From assembly GCA_949289345.1 (NCBI GenBank), contig CASENS010000116.1:1-38541 (forward strand): a stretch of 38,541 nucleotides of DNA. Reading direction: 5' to 3'. The translations under genes and the position numbers were made by a program. This document shows, piece by piece, positions 26,178 to 33,894 of the stretch. Below the pieces are notes generated by a model. The model made no database searches and had not been told where the DNA came from. It saw only the letters and a program-made list of their open reading frames with translations. The stretch comes from an uncultured Bacteroides sp. (GTDB lineage: Bacteria > Bacteroidota > Bacteroidia > Bacteroidales > Bacteroidaceae). Numbering within the stretch: position 1 is the stretch's first letter; each line of letters opens with the position of its first letter.

Positions 26178-27464
26178 CTATCTTCCCGTAGCTTGCAGAT
26201 ACTCCCGTTTCTTGATTTCATATTGGGCATAGCTCTCCACATACTTGTCGCGGCTTTGCTGGTAGAGGGCCTGCGCTTCGAGCAGGTCGCTCATGGTGCA
26301 GGTACCGGCATGGTAGTAGTCGGTCTGCAGACGCAGGTTCTCCGTAGCCTGCCCGATACTTTCAATGGCAATTTTCACTTGCTTATGGGCATCCGTCAAG
26401 GCATACCAGGTGTTTTGCATCCGGACTAAAAGAAGTTCGCTTTGGTCTTTCAGTTGGTTTTCAGCATTGCGCATCTGTAGCTTTTGCCGCTTCATGTCAT
26501 GTGAGCCACCCCACCATTTAGTCAAGGGGATACTGACGGTGACCCCGCCTACCCAAAACGGATGGTCTTTATCCATCAGGTTGTCATACAGATAACCTCC
26601 TCCCACCGCTACCGTAGGCAAGTTCTTCCCCACCGACACCTTGTATTGCAACCGGCTGGCTTCCACATTCTTTTCCAACAGATGGTATTCCGCCAGTTGT
26701 GCGAGCGAGTTTTCTGGCAATTGATATAAAGTGTCGGGCAAAGCGGGCAATCCGTCATCCATGTGCAAGTCAACATCAATACTGTCCGTTGTCGCACCGA
26801 TGTATTGCGCTAACAGGCTGCGCGAAACTTGGAGAGCATTCTCTACAGATATGCCGTTGCTGCGTATCTCGTTCTTGCGTAATCCTACTTGCAACAAGTC
26901 ATTGCGGTTGGTCACTCCGGCTTCTACGGCAGTTTCCACGTCCTGATAGATTTGACGCAACTGTTCCTGTACAGAACTGATGGTACGCAATTTCTCTTTC
27001 AGCATCACCACTTGCCAAAAATAACGTTCCACAGTCAAGCGTACTTCGTCTGCCGACAGTCGGCGGTGCAAACGGCTGGCATCCACATTTACTTTCGCCA
27101 ATTGGTTACCATACACGATTTGACCTCCGGTAAACAAAGGCAACGAAGCAGTCACGCCACCTGCCACTCCGTTTTTCAGTAAAGAAAGTTCTGTCCCCGG
27201 CGCCATTTCCAACTGTAACAGGCCTTTGTCAGCCATGAAGCCGAGTCCCGAAGCACTCACGACCGGAAAGTAGCCGGTGAATGCCGACTTCTGTTGTTGC
27301 AAGGCAGCTGCCACGTCATTGTCGGCATTCTTAATGCGGACATTGTTCTGCATGGCCATTTCCAGGCATTCGTCCAGCGTGTAAACCTGCTGGGCGGCAA
27401 GTGGAGCGGCCATGCAACCCCATGCCAGAGCCATCATAAAGCATTTACTTGTATGTTTCATCAT
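26178..27464 (-). CDS. TolC-family outer-membrane factor of the RND efflux system
   Basis: A 428-residue outer-membrane efflux protein with a signal peptide (about 1-25, ending LAAQQ). It has the two-repeat TolC pattern, with helices starting TLDECLEMAMQNNVRI (about 29-44) and, in the second half, LAEYHLLEKNVEASRLQYKV and the late segment LRLQTDYYHAGTCTMSDLLEAQ (about 382-403). As last gene of the adaptor-pump-channel operon it provides the exit duct through the outer membrane. It starts 87 bp after the pump stop; that gap holds a 14-bp AT palindrome (27485-27498) and a small hairpin with ACCCT/AGGGT arms (27537-27550). Confidence 0.92.
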   Translation of the reverse strand: MMKHTSKCFMMALAWGCMAAPLAAQQVYTLDECLEMAMQNNVRIKNADNDVAAALQQQKSAFTGYFPVVSASGLGFMADKGLLQLEMAPGTELSLLKNGVAGGVTASLPLFTGGQIVYGNQLAKVNVDASRLHRRLSADEVRLTVERYFWQVVMLKEKLRTISSVQEQLRQIYQDVETAVEAGVTNRNDLLQVGLRKNEIRSNGISVENALQVSRSLLAQYIGATTDSIDVDLHMDDGLPALPDTLYQLPENSLAQLAEYHLLEKNVEASRLQYKVSVGKNLPTVAVGGGYLYDNLMDKDHPFWVGGVTVSIPLTKWWGGSHDMKRQKLQMRNAENQLKDQSELLLVRMQNTWYALTDAHKQVKIAIESIGQATENLRLQTDYYHAGTCTMSDLLEAQALYQQSRDKYVESYAQYEIKKREYLQATGR

Positions 27465-27551
27465 TCTACGTTATTTCTGTTCTGTATTATATATAATATA
27501 AGGTGTATCCGACACCCGTCCGTGGAGTATCCAAGCACCCTAACAAGGGTA

Positions 27552-30500
27552 TTATTGCTGCTCCAAGGCATCCCACTTGGCGCGGCGCTCCGTGCTGCCC
27601 CGGAAGGTGAGCAGGTACATGCACGGCAGGACGGTAAGCAGGAAAATCATGGTGATAAGCGTGCCGTAGCAGATGACCGTGCCCATCGGCATCCACAGAC
27701 TCGACTTGCCCAGTATCATCGGGATAACGCCCATCGAAGCAGCAGCCGACGTGAGGAAGATAGGACGCATACGGCGCAGGGCGGAGTGGTAGATGGCTTG
27801 CTCGGCAGTCATGTGCTCCGTGGCGCGCAATTCCTCGGCATAGTCTATCATGATGATACCGTTGCGCACGATGATACCCATGAGGCTTACTACGCCCAAG
27901 ATGGCGGTCACGCCGAATTCCACACCCTGAATCCATACACCGAAGGCGGTGCCGAACAGGCAGAGTGCCAGGCTGCCGAAGATGAGCAGGGCGATACTGA
28001 TCTTACGGAAGTGCGCCAGCAGGATGAAGAAGATGATGGCGGCGGCCAGCATCAGCCCGCCCATGATTTGCGGCATCATCTCATCGTTTTTCTCCAACTC
28101 GCCACCATAGCTGACCGTCACGCCGTCAGACAGCTTGATACCTTTCATCATTTCCTGCACACGGGCGGTCATTTTCAAAGCATTCTCTCCCATGGCCAAG
28201 TCTGCCTGTACGGTGGCGGTATAGACACCGTTGCGGCGCACAATCTGTCCTTCTTTCCACGTAGGCACCACGTCGGCTACCTGGCGCAAGGGCACGTCAG
28301 CCAGTCCGGTGGCCACGGGCACCAGTTCGTCCTTCACTTCAGTGGGCGAAGAATGGTCGGCCTTCGTGCTCTTCAACTTGACGGGGATGCCGTAGTCGCC
28401 TTCCCACACGTTGGCTATCGCCAGCCCGTCGCCATAGCGCATGGCGAGGGTCGATTCCAGCCCCAGGTTGGTCACGCCCAGACGGGTGGCCTCGTCTTCC
28501 TTCAGCCGGATGTCGACGGCGGGCAGCGGCTCGTTGAAGTCGGTCTGCGCAAGGAGGAGTCCCGGCATCTGCTTTAGGACTTCGAGCACCCGTTGCGCGT
28601 CATGCTTCACCACACTCAGGTCTTCACCGCTGAGGCGCACCTCGATGGGATAAACGGCTTCGCTATAGCTTAATTGTTTGAAACGCACGCGGGCTTGCGG
28701 GAAATATTCTGTGTACTTCGGGGTATATTCCGCCAGCAATGCCTCGGTATCCTCAATGCCCGTGGTGTTCACGATGAACTGCGCATAGTTGGTGCCGGGA
28801 ATCTGGGGTGCGTATGAGTTTTGGAATCGGGGCGAGGCGCATCCCTTGAAGGAGGCGATGCTGACCACGCGCGGGTCTTGCCGCAAGATGTGTTCCATAC
28901 TGTCCGCCACCTGTGCCGTCACGTCCACATCGGTACCCGTAGGGAGGTATATCTCCACGGCAAACTGGTTGCGGTCGGCCACGGGCAGGATGCGCTGGGG
29001 CAAATCGGCCAGCATCACCGCACCCACCACGATAGAAGCCACACCAATGGCCACCATTATCTTGGGATGAGCAAAGCACTTGCCGAAGAGCCAGTTGTAA
29101 TGCTTCTGCAACGCATCGAGGAAAAGCCCCTCCCTACCCCTCCCCCGTGGGGAGGGAACTGAGGATTGATGTTCCTCCGTGCCCGGGTGGACAGAAAGCC
29201 CCTCCTCATGGAGGGGTTGGGGAGGCTTTATGAACCAGAACTGCATGAACGGTACGAGCAGCGTTGCCACGAGCAGCGATGTGCCCAGCACAATGGAAAT
29301 CGCCCACGGGAAGCTCAGCACGAATTCGTTCAACATGCCCGTCATTGTGAACAGGAAGGGGAAGAACGTAATACTGATAGCCAGCGTAGCGGAAAAGATG
29401 GACTTCAGGAAATGCGTGGTGCTATAGATGGAAGCGTGCCAGCGCGACATCCCTTCGCCCAACTTCTCCAAGTAGCTGTCGATGATGACGATGGAGTTAT
29501 CCACAATCATACCGAGTGTCACTATCAACGCAGCCAACGTCACGGTATTCAGCTCGATGCCGAACGCATAGAACAGCCCTAATGATATAAATATGGTAAT
29601 CGGAATGGTCGATGCAGCCACCAATGCCACACGCAAGGGCAGCAGGAGCATCACCACGATGACCACGGCCACGATGGCAATGATGAGTTCGTGCAGGAAG
29701 TTGGACACGCTGTCGTCCACCACCTTCGGCTGATCGGTGATGCGGAACAGGGTGACGTCCTTTGGGAGTTCGCTGTGGAATTCATCCAATACTTGGTTTA
29801 CTTCCTCGCCCATTGCCACGATGTTCTGACCCTTCTTCATCTCGACGGACAGCAGAAGGCATTTGCGACCGTTGTTGGTGATGTAGCTGTCGGGGTCGGG
29901 ATATTCGCGCACCACCCGTGCCAAGTCTTTCAGCCTGACTACGTTACCCTGCGGGTCGGCGTAGACAATCAGCTCCTGCACATCACGCACGGTGTTGAGC
30001 GAGCGGCTGATGTAGATGGGTTCTACCATCGTGCCGTCCTTTACCCGTCCGCCGCTGGTGGTGAAGCCTTTCTGCATCAGGCCGAGAGCCAGTGTCTGCT
30101 CGTTCATCCCGTACTTCGAGAGTCGGTCGTGGTCCAGATAGACCGATATCTGTTCGTTCTGCATGCCGCTCACCGTCATGCGTCCTACTGAGTTGATGCG
30201 GCGCAGGCGTCCTTGCAGCAGATCCATGTAGTCGTCCAGTTCGCGGTAGGTCTTGTCCTCGCTCTCCATGGTGATAAGGAGTGCGGAGGTGTCGCCGAAA
30301 TCATCCATCACTTGTACGGCCAACACATTCTTAGGCAACTGTGCCTTGAACTGCGACACACCGTGCTTGAATTTGCTCCAGAACTCATCCTTGTTATTCA
30401 AGTCATCGTTCAGCTCCACCTGGATGTAGACGATTCCATCGCGGCTTTTCGAGAAGGTCTTCTCCTTCTTCACCTCTTTATAAGTAAATATGTATTCTTC

Positions 30501-30710
30501 CAACGGTTTGGTCACCTGCTCCACCATCTCCTGCGCCGTGTTACCGGGAGCCACGGCCACCACGATGCCCTGCCGCACGGTGAAGTCGGGGAATTCGTTC
30601 TTCCGCATCTCCGGCAGGCTGTACACGCCGAAGGCCACGAGACATGTCACCACCAGTATGACAATCTGCCGGTAGTGCATCGCCCATTCTACAAAATTAC
30701 GCTTCTTCAT
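27552..30710 (-). CDS. RND efflux pump, inner-membrane subunit
   Basis: A 1052-residue proton-driven exporter of the AcrB-like superfamily. It has the typical plan: TM1 near 11-31, a large periplasmic domain, TM2-6 at about 333-490, a cytoplasmic linker, TM7 near 545-565, a second periplasmic domain, and TM8-12. In TM4 the proton-relay site reads GMIVDNSIVII, with Asp-Asn instead of the usual Asp-Asp, so one relay acid is replaced. The linker between the halves (about 493-531) is encoded by a C/G-rich palindromic element read in frame; without it the length would be near 1015, close to normal. The ATG overlaps the adaptor stop by 4 bp. Substrates are unknown. Confidence 0.93.
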   Translation of the reverse strand: MKKRNFVEWAMHYRQIVILVVTCLVAFGVYSLPEMRKNEFPDFTVRQGIVVAVAPGNTAQEMVEQVTKPLEEYIFTYKEVKKEKTFSKSRDGIVYIQVELNDDLNNKDEFWSKFKHGVSQFKAQLPKNVLAVQVMDDFGDTSALLITMESEDKTYRELDDYMDLLQGRLRRINSVGRMTVSGMQNEQISVYLDHDRLSKYGMNEQTLALGLMQKGFTTSGGRVKDGTMVEPIYISRSLNTVRDVQELIVYADPQGNVVRLKDLARVVREYPDPDSYITNNGRKCLLLSVEMKKGQNIVAMGEEVNQVLDEFHSELPKDVTLFRITDQPKVVDDSVSNFLHELIIAIVAVVIVVMLLLPLRVALVAASTIPITIFISLGLFYAFGIELNTVTLAALIVTLGMIVDNSIVIIDSYLEKLGEGMSRWHASIYSTTHFLKSIFSATLAISITFFPFLFTMTGMLNEFVLSFPWAISIVLGTSLLVATLLVPFMQFWFIKPPQPLHEEGLSVHPGTEEHQSSVPSPRGRGREGLFLDALQKHYNWLFGKCFAHPKIMVAIGVASIVVGAVMLADLPQRILPVADRNQFAVEIYLPTGTDVDVTAQVADSMEHILRQDPRVVSIASFKGCASPRFQNSYAPQIPGTNYAQFIVNTTGIEDTEALLAEYTPKYTEYFPQARVRFKQLSYSEAVYPIEVRLSGEDLSVVKHDAQRVLEVLKQMPGLLLAQTDFNEPLPAVDIRLKEDEATRLGVTNLGLESTLAMRYGDGLAIANVWEGDYGIPVKLKSTKADHSSPTEVKDELVPVATGLADVPLRQVADVVPTWKEGQIVRRNGVYTATVQADLAMGENALKMTARVQEMMKGIKLSDGVTVSYGGELEKNDEMMPQIMGGLMLAAAIIFFILLAHFRKISIALLIFGSLALCLFGTAFGVWIQGVEFGVTAILGVVSLMGIIVRNGIIMIDYAEELRATEHMTAEQAIYHSALRRMRPIFLTSAAASMGVIPMILGKSSLWMPMGTVICYGTLITMIFLLTVLPCMYLLTFRGSTERRAKWDALEQQ
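29122..29229. repeat. C/G-rich palindromic element inside the RND pump gene
   Basis: The left part (29122-29164) begins AAAAGCCCCTCCCTACCCC and contains the hairpin CCCTCCCC/GGGGAGGG. The right part (29195-29229) ends GGGGAGGCTTT and is, in outline, the reverse complement of the left. Composition, arm order and the CCCCCGTGGGG core resemble the intergenic element at 7624-7710. Read on the minus strand it encodes about 37 residues, beginning PQPLHEEGLS and ending GRGREGLF, in the cytoplasmic linker between the pump halves, with no stop codon or frameshift. Confidence 0.8.
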
Positions 30711-31735
30711 AAGGCTACCTCCGTTCCTTCACACACCTTTTGCTGACCTTCCACAATGATGCTGTCATTGAATGACAAACCGGACAACACCGTCACTCCA
30801 TCAGCTTGATATTCCCCACAAGCTATTTCCCGCTTATGGGCTTTCCCGTCTTTCACAATCCAAACAAACGTCTTATTCTTCTCGTCTAACTGCACGATGC
30901 CGGCGGGGATGACATAAGAAGTTCCTTTATCACTTTCTGAAAACCGGATGCTCACGTCCGCCACCATGCCGGGCAGCAGTTCCGCATGACCGCCTTCCAC
31001 TTTCAGTTTCACATCGTAAGAACGGGAAAGCGGATTGGCCACAACACCTTTCTCTACCACCGTAGCATTGAATGTCCTGCCACCCAAAGCCGGTACCCGG
31101 ACAACCGCTTCTTGACCCACCTCAATGGAAGATATTTCAGTTTCGGGAACAGCTATCTTTATTCTCAGAATGGAGGTGGTGACCAGCTCGGCGACAGGCA
31201 TTCCCGGCACGACATTCTGTCCCGTTTCCGCTTCTTTCCGGGCAATTACACCGGAATAGGGAGCATACAGTTTGCAATCTTTTAAGTTCTTGGAAGCTAT
31301 CTGTTCCATAGCAGCCGCCTGTTCCAGTTTGCTTTGCACTTCCACCCATTTCATGTCGGGTAAACTACCTCTCTCGTGCAACTTTTCCATGCGTCGGAAA
31401 GCGTCTTTGGCCTGTTCCAAAGTCGCGTGTGCGGCATTATAGGCATTTTGCAGGGAAGTAGGGTCAAGTGTGGCCAGCAGTTGTCCCTTTGTAACTTGTT
31501 GCCCTACCCGGAAATGCAGTTCCCGCACCGTTCCAGCCGTGGCAAAGCTCAAAGGCGTTCCGCTTTCCTCTTCCGCTGTACCTGAATAATGCTTTTCCAT
31601 GATAGACACGCTATCCTCAACTGTCCTTACTTTTACAAACACAGGCAAAGAATGTTCCGTTTGGTATTCCTTGCTTTGGCATCCTACGAGAAGGCACAGG
31701 CAAGGCAATACAATTGTCAGCTGTTTTGTTTTCAT
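30707..31735 (-). CDS. RND efflux periplasmic adaptor (membrane fusion) lipoprotein
   Basis: A 342-residue adaptor that joins pump and outer-membrane channel. The signal peptide ends with lipobox LVGC, so Cys19 is the likely lipidation site. The lipoyl half-domains have the patterns GTVRELHFRVGQQVTKGQLLA (about 66-86) and LYAPYSGVIARKEAETGQNV (about 152-171), separated by a helical hairpin. The beta-barrel and membrane-proximal domains follow. It is the first gene of the minus-strand operon and starts about 200 bp from the divergent AraC gene, whose product is a natural candidate regulator. Confidence 0.93.
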   Translation of the reverse strand: MKTKQLTIVLPCLCLLVGCQSKEYQTEHSLPVFVKVRTVEDSVSIMEKHYSGTAEEESGTPLSFATAGTVRELHFRVGQQVTKGQLLATLDPTSLQNAYNAAHATLEQAKDAFRRMEKLHERGSLPDMKWVEVQSKLEQAAAMEQIASKNLKDCKLYAPYSGVIARKEAETGQNVVPGMPVAELVTTSILRIKIAVPETEISSIEVGQEAVVRVPALGGRTFNATVVEKGVVANPLSRSYDVKLKVEGGHAELLPGMVADVSIRFSESDKGTSYVIPAGIVQLDEKNKTFVWIVKDGKAHKREIACGEYQADGVTVLSGLSFNDSIIVEGQQKVCEGTEVAL

Positions 31736-31818
31736 TGCTTTTTTCCTTTATGAATTCGGGTGCAAAAAAAATAGAGTTTGGCCTAATGGGGTTTCACATG
31801 GGCTTCCATAAAAATGTT

Positions 31819-31844
31819 CTATTTTCGCCATATGCGAAATATAG
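31819..31844. promoter_or_regulatory. Candidate operator between the efflux operon and the AraC gene
   Basis: Imperfect inverted repeat with arms TATTTTCGC (31820-31828) and GCGAAATATA (31834-31843) around a 5-bp centre containing CATATG. It lies about 85 bp from the adaptor start and 90 bp from the AraC start. No exact -7/-33 pair was found for either gene; the best are a T-rich TATTTTTTTTG-like stretch for the minus strand and TATTTTG (31903-31909) for the plus strand. Confidence 0.4.
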
Positions 31845-31934
31845 AGAAGTTTGGAACACCATTGAACTGTTTTGGATGAATGGTCTATTACGTAAATACA
31901 GTTATTTTGCAGACCGAAAATAAAAATATTCGAT

Positions 31935-32819
31935 ATGATGGAACTTAGAAAAGTCAATTTGAAGACTCCGGAAGCACAAAGGTTTGTCCTGTACAACGAT
32001 GGAGAACTTGCATTTTGCCAGTACATGCACGATGCGCTGACATTGTTGCCTATCCAAATGGAAATATATGCCATTGTGCTTGTGGTGGAAGGGAAAGGAA
32101 GAATCGAGATAAACGGAAAATCCTACGAAATCAAGAAGGACGACCTGTTTATCTGTCCACCCAATAATATTGTGGAAAACGGATTAATGAGCCTCGACTT
32201 CAAAGGCTGTTTCATTTTTGTATCATCGGATTATGTCCAACGTGTCATGCCGTTGCAGGGTGCTTGGGAGTTCAAGATCCTCTTTGAAAAAAATCCTGTA
32301 TGTCCTCTGTCTCCGAAAGAAGCGGCTGTTTTCTATCAATATTACGACCTGTTGTGTTCCAAAGCCCAAGATTCCACTCCGGCACAAAAACGGGTTATTG
32401 ACACCTTGATGCTCGCTTTCGTTTACGATATGCGGAACCATCTGGACCGTTTTATACAGGACAAACAGCGCCCCTTTACTTCAGGTGAATCCATTTATCA
32501 CCGTTTTATCAATCTGCTGGAGTCGTCTTATCCCAAACAGCGTGCCGTGTCCTACTATGCTGATTGCCTGTATATCACTCCGAAATATTTGTCATCCGTC
32601 TGTAAGCGGATAGGCGGCCAGCGACCTTCCGACATCATAGACAGTTATGTGCTGAAAGACATCAATTACCTTATGAAACATACGACTAAAAGTGTTAAAG
32701 AGATTGCTAACGAACTGGAGTTTCCGAATTTGTCCTTTTTCGGGAAATATGTGAAAAAACATTTAGGGGTATCCCCTAAAGCCTGCCGGGAACAAATCGT
32801 CAACGGAAACAAGCAATGA
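31935..32819 (+). CDS. AraC-family transcriptional regulator
   Basis: A 294-residue regulator with an N-terminal cupin-like sensing domain (about 1-150; strands such as IVLVVEGKGRIEINGKSYEI and KKDDLFICPPNN). The C-terminal double helix-turn-helix (about 190-290) includes AVSYYADCLYITPKYLSSVCK and SVKEIANELEFPNLSFFGKYVKKHLGVSPKACR. It is divergent from the RND efflux operon and probably controls it and itself (inference from layout). An ATG one codon downstream is an equally good start. The third-position base use is more AT-rich than in the pump gene and leads into the AT-rich region that follows. Confidence 0.9.
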   Translation: MMELRKVNLKTPEAQRFVLYNDGELAFCQYMHDALTLLPIQMEIYAIVLVVEGKGRIEINGKSYEIKKDDLFICPPNNIVENGLMSLDFKGCFIFVSSDYVQRVMPLQGAWEFKILFEKNPVCPLSPKEAAVFYQYYDLLCSKAQDSTPAQKRVIDTLMLAFVYDMRNHLDRFIQDKQRPFTSGESIYHRFINLLESSYPKQRAVSYYADCLYITPKYLSSVCKRIGGQRPSDIIDSYVLKDINYLMKHTTKSVKEIANELEFPNLSFFGKYVKKHLGVSPKACREQIVNGNKQ

Positions 32820-32892
32820 GATATAGAATAAGCCAAAATCCCCAAAGATGAAACGGGTCTTTTTTCTTCCCGGACACCACTCTCTGCCACAA

Positions 32893-32962
32893 CCAAGTAT
32901 AAATGGCAAAGTATCGTTGGATAAATGGCAAAACATCCAATAATATTTGGGCAAGTAACCAA
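32893..32962. repeat. Site E: degenerate 22-bp repeat
   Basis: ATAAATGGCAAA occurs at 32899 and exactly 22 bp later at 32921; a weaker relative, ATATTTGGGCAA, starts at 32943, again 22 bp on. CCAA and TTGG tetramers alternate around the copies. Around 32906.5 and 32928.5 they pair as dyads (CCAA 32893/TTGG 32917, then TTGGAT 32917/ATCCAA 32935). It looks like a decayed relative of arrays A-D, with lower confidence. Confidence 0.45.
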
Positions 32963-33163
32963 TGATACTAAAAACGGTTCATCCGACAAATGCACAGGCA
33001 GAAGACAAAGATCAATCCTTCATTTTATAGCTAATGACATTGTTTTGTCGGCACAAATCCTTACATAAAATAGATATAATCATTCGATTTCTGTCTATAT
33101 CTATGATTTTTGCTGATTTAATTTTCATAAAGCTTGCCGGAAGCGTTTCTTGCGGGTGTCCGG

Positions 33164-33244
33164 GAATGTTAGAAACCTAAGGGGTGAATGTTTCTAACAT
33201 TCACCCTCTATGTTAGAAACATAGCCCCCTCAGGTTAGTAACCT
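33164..33244. repeat. Array C: four palindromes with exact 22-bp period
   Basis: Units GTTAGAAAC, GTTTCTAAC, GTTAGAAAC and GTTAGTAAC have centres at 33172, 33194, 33216 and 33238, exactly 22 bp apart. Unit 2 is the reverse complement of units 1 and 3, so orientation alternates. Unit 2 is the centre of a perfect 25-bp palindrome with 3-nt centre (33182-33206); unit 3 extends to TATGTTAGAAACATA and unit 4 to AGGTTAGTAACCT. A degenerate unit (GTTTCTTGC, centre 33149) may precede the array. Confidence 0.88.
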
Positions 33245-33318
33245 AAAAGTGGCACCTATGAAGACAGTCGTTTTTCCATACAGATTTTTTACTTTCAAAA
33301 TCAGTTCACATCAATTCA

Positions 33319-33524
33319 TCAATCACGACATATTGACGGACACTTCCTCACAAATGAAAAGGAATCCCTGCAAACGCTGCTCCACGCACATTCACCAGAC
33401 GAACCTTTTCCGTCATTCACTTCACCCAAATTTCAGTAAATCTGTATAAGGAATATACCTCTTTGAAATCAAGAGAGTTAGAAGAATTACCACGTTTTGT
33501 GGTAATGATTTGGCAACCGTTCAT
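33319..33524 (-). pseudogene. Small minus-strand gene broken by a 5-bp tandem duplication
   Basis: From an ATG at 33524 the frame starts MNGCQIITTKRGN and stops at TGA 33419-33417 after 35 codons. Just before the stop the minus strand reads GTGAAGTGAA, a tandem copy of GTGAA. Removing one copy gives a continuous frame of about 66 residues that continues ...WVNDGKGSSGECAWSS and ends at TGA 33321-33319. The total length of 206 bp equals 67 codons plus 5 bp. I believe similar small proteins occur in other Bacteroides genomes, but from memory only. A perfect 8-bp stem with GTTTT loop (33486-33506) lies in the early codons. A strong promoter sits upstream. It could be a pseudogene or a reversible slippage switch. 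Confidence 0.5.
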
Positions 33525-33573
33525 GTTGCTGCGGTCTGCATCGCTTTGCTTGTTTCGGATAACTCTTTGTATG

Positions 33574-33605
33574 CAAAGGTATGACTTTGTTTCATATAAA
33601 ACAAA
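33574..33605 (-). promoter_or_regulatory. Consensus Bacteroides promoter facing the small broken gene
   Basis: On the minus strand TTTG (33605-33602), 20 bp spacer and TACCTTTG (33581-33574) match the -33/-7 consensus and spacing. The ATG at 33524 follows about 50 bp downstream. This is the best full promoter match in the window. Confidence 0.7.
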
Positions 33606-33645
33606 AGTATCTTAGAATTTCGGCTTTTATTATTGTTAAAATCAT

Positions 33646-33653
33646 TATTTTTG
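33646..33653 (+). promoter_or_regulatory. Promoter -7 box of the HTH-Hsp70-helicase operon
   Basis: TATTTTTG fits TAnnTTTG and lies 27 bp before the HTH gene ATG. No TTTG is found at the right -33 distance. It diverges from the promoter at 33574-33605; the two are about 40 bp apart, so the HTH protein could regulate both (inference). Confidence 0.5.
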
Positions 33654-33680
33654 CAATCAAAGAAATAACAATGAAAATTA

Positions 33681-33878
33681 ATGGAAGATTTGAATCAACT
33701 TAAAATAGTTTTGGCAAAGAAAAAACGTACTAATAAATGGTTGGCAGAACAACTTGGAGTAAACCAAACAACGGTATCTAAATGGTGTACAAATACAACA
33801 CAACCAGATTTACAAACATTGAAACGTATAACAGAACTGTTAGAAGTGAACATTCAAGACTTAATAAACTTCTCGTGA
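33681..33878 (+). CDS. Small XRE-type HTH DNA-binding protein
   Basis: A 65-residue protein made almost entirely of one Cro/CI-type helix-turn-helix: NKWLAEQLGVNQTTVSKW (about 18-35), followed by NTTQPDLQTLKRITELLEVN. As I recall, nearly the same small HTH proteins precede restriction-modification and other defence gene sets in Bacteroidetes, which fits a role as autoregulator of this operon (inference). An ATG at 33671 is in another frame and stops after 10 codons. The next gene starts 16 bp downstream. Confidence 0.88.
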   Translation: MEDLNQLKIVLAKKKRTNKWLAEQLGVNQTTVSKWCTNTTQPDLQTLKRITELLEVNIQDLINFS

Positions 33879-33894
33879 AATAAAACATAGTGCA

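Larger units (their letters stand above)
32820..33680. other. AT-rich non-coding stretch between the AraC gene and the putative defence operon
   Basis: 861 bp with no intact gene. It contains, in order, a weak 22-bp repeat (32893-32962), an inverted repeat CCGACAAA/TTTGTCGG with arms 53 bp apart (32983-32990, 33044-33051), array C (33164-33244), a broken small gene on the minus strand (33319-33524), and two divergent promoters (33574-33605 minus, 33646-33653 plus). Minus-strand open frames near 32666-32995 overlap the AraC gene and show no family sequence. Confidence 0.6.

Noticed and set aside
27485-27550. Palindromes between the RND pump and the outer-membrane factor gene as another 22-bp array
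   Set aside because: The centres (about 27491.5, 27520, 27543.5) are 28.5 and 23.5 bp apart and share no core.
27294-28577. Long plus-strand frame of 427 codons opposite the RND and outer-membrane factor genes
   Set aside because: It is His/Gln-rich, without family motifs, and lies antisense to two well-supported genes that share the pump operon; it is a codon-bias shadow.
32666-32995. 109-codon minus-strand gene after the AraC regulator
   Set aside because: It overlaps the end of the AraC gene, has no promoter-like sequence and shows no family motif.
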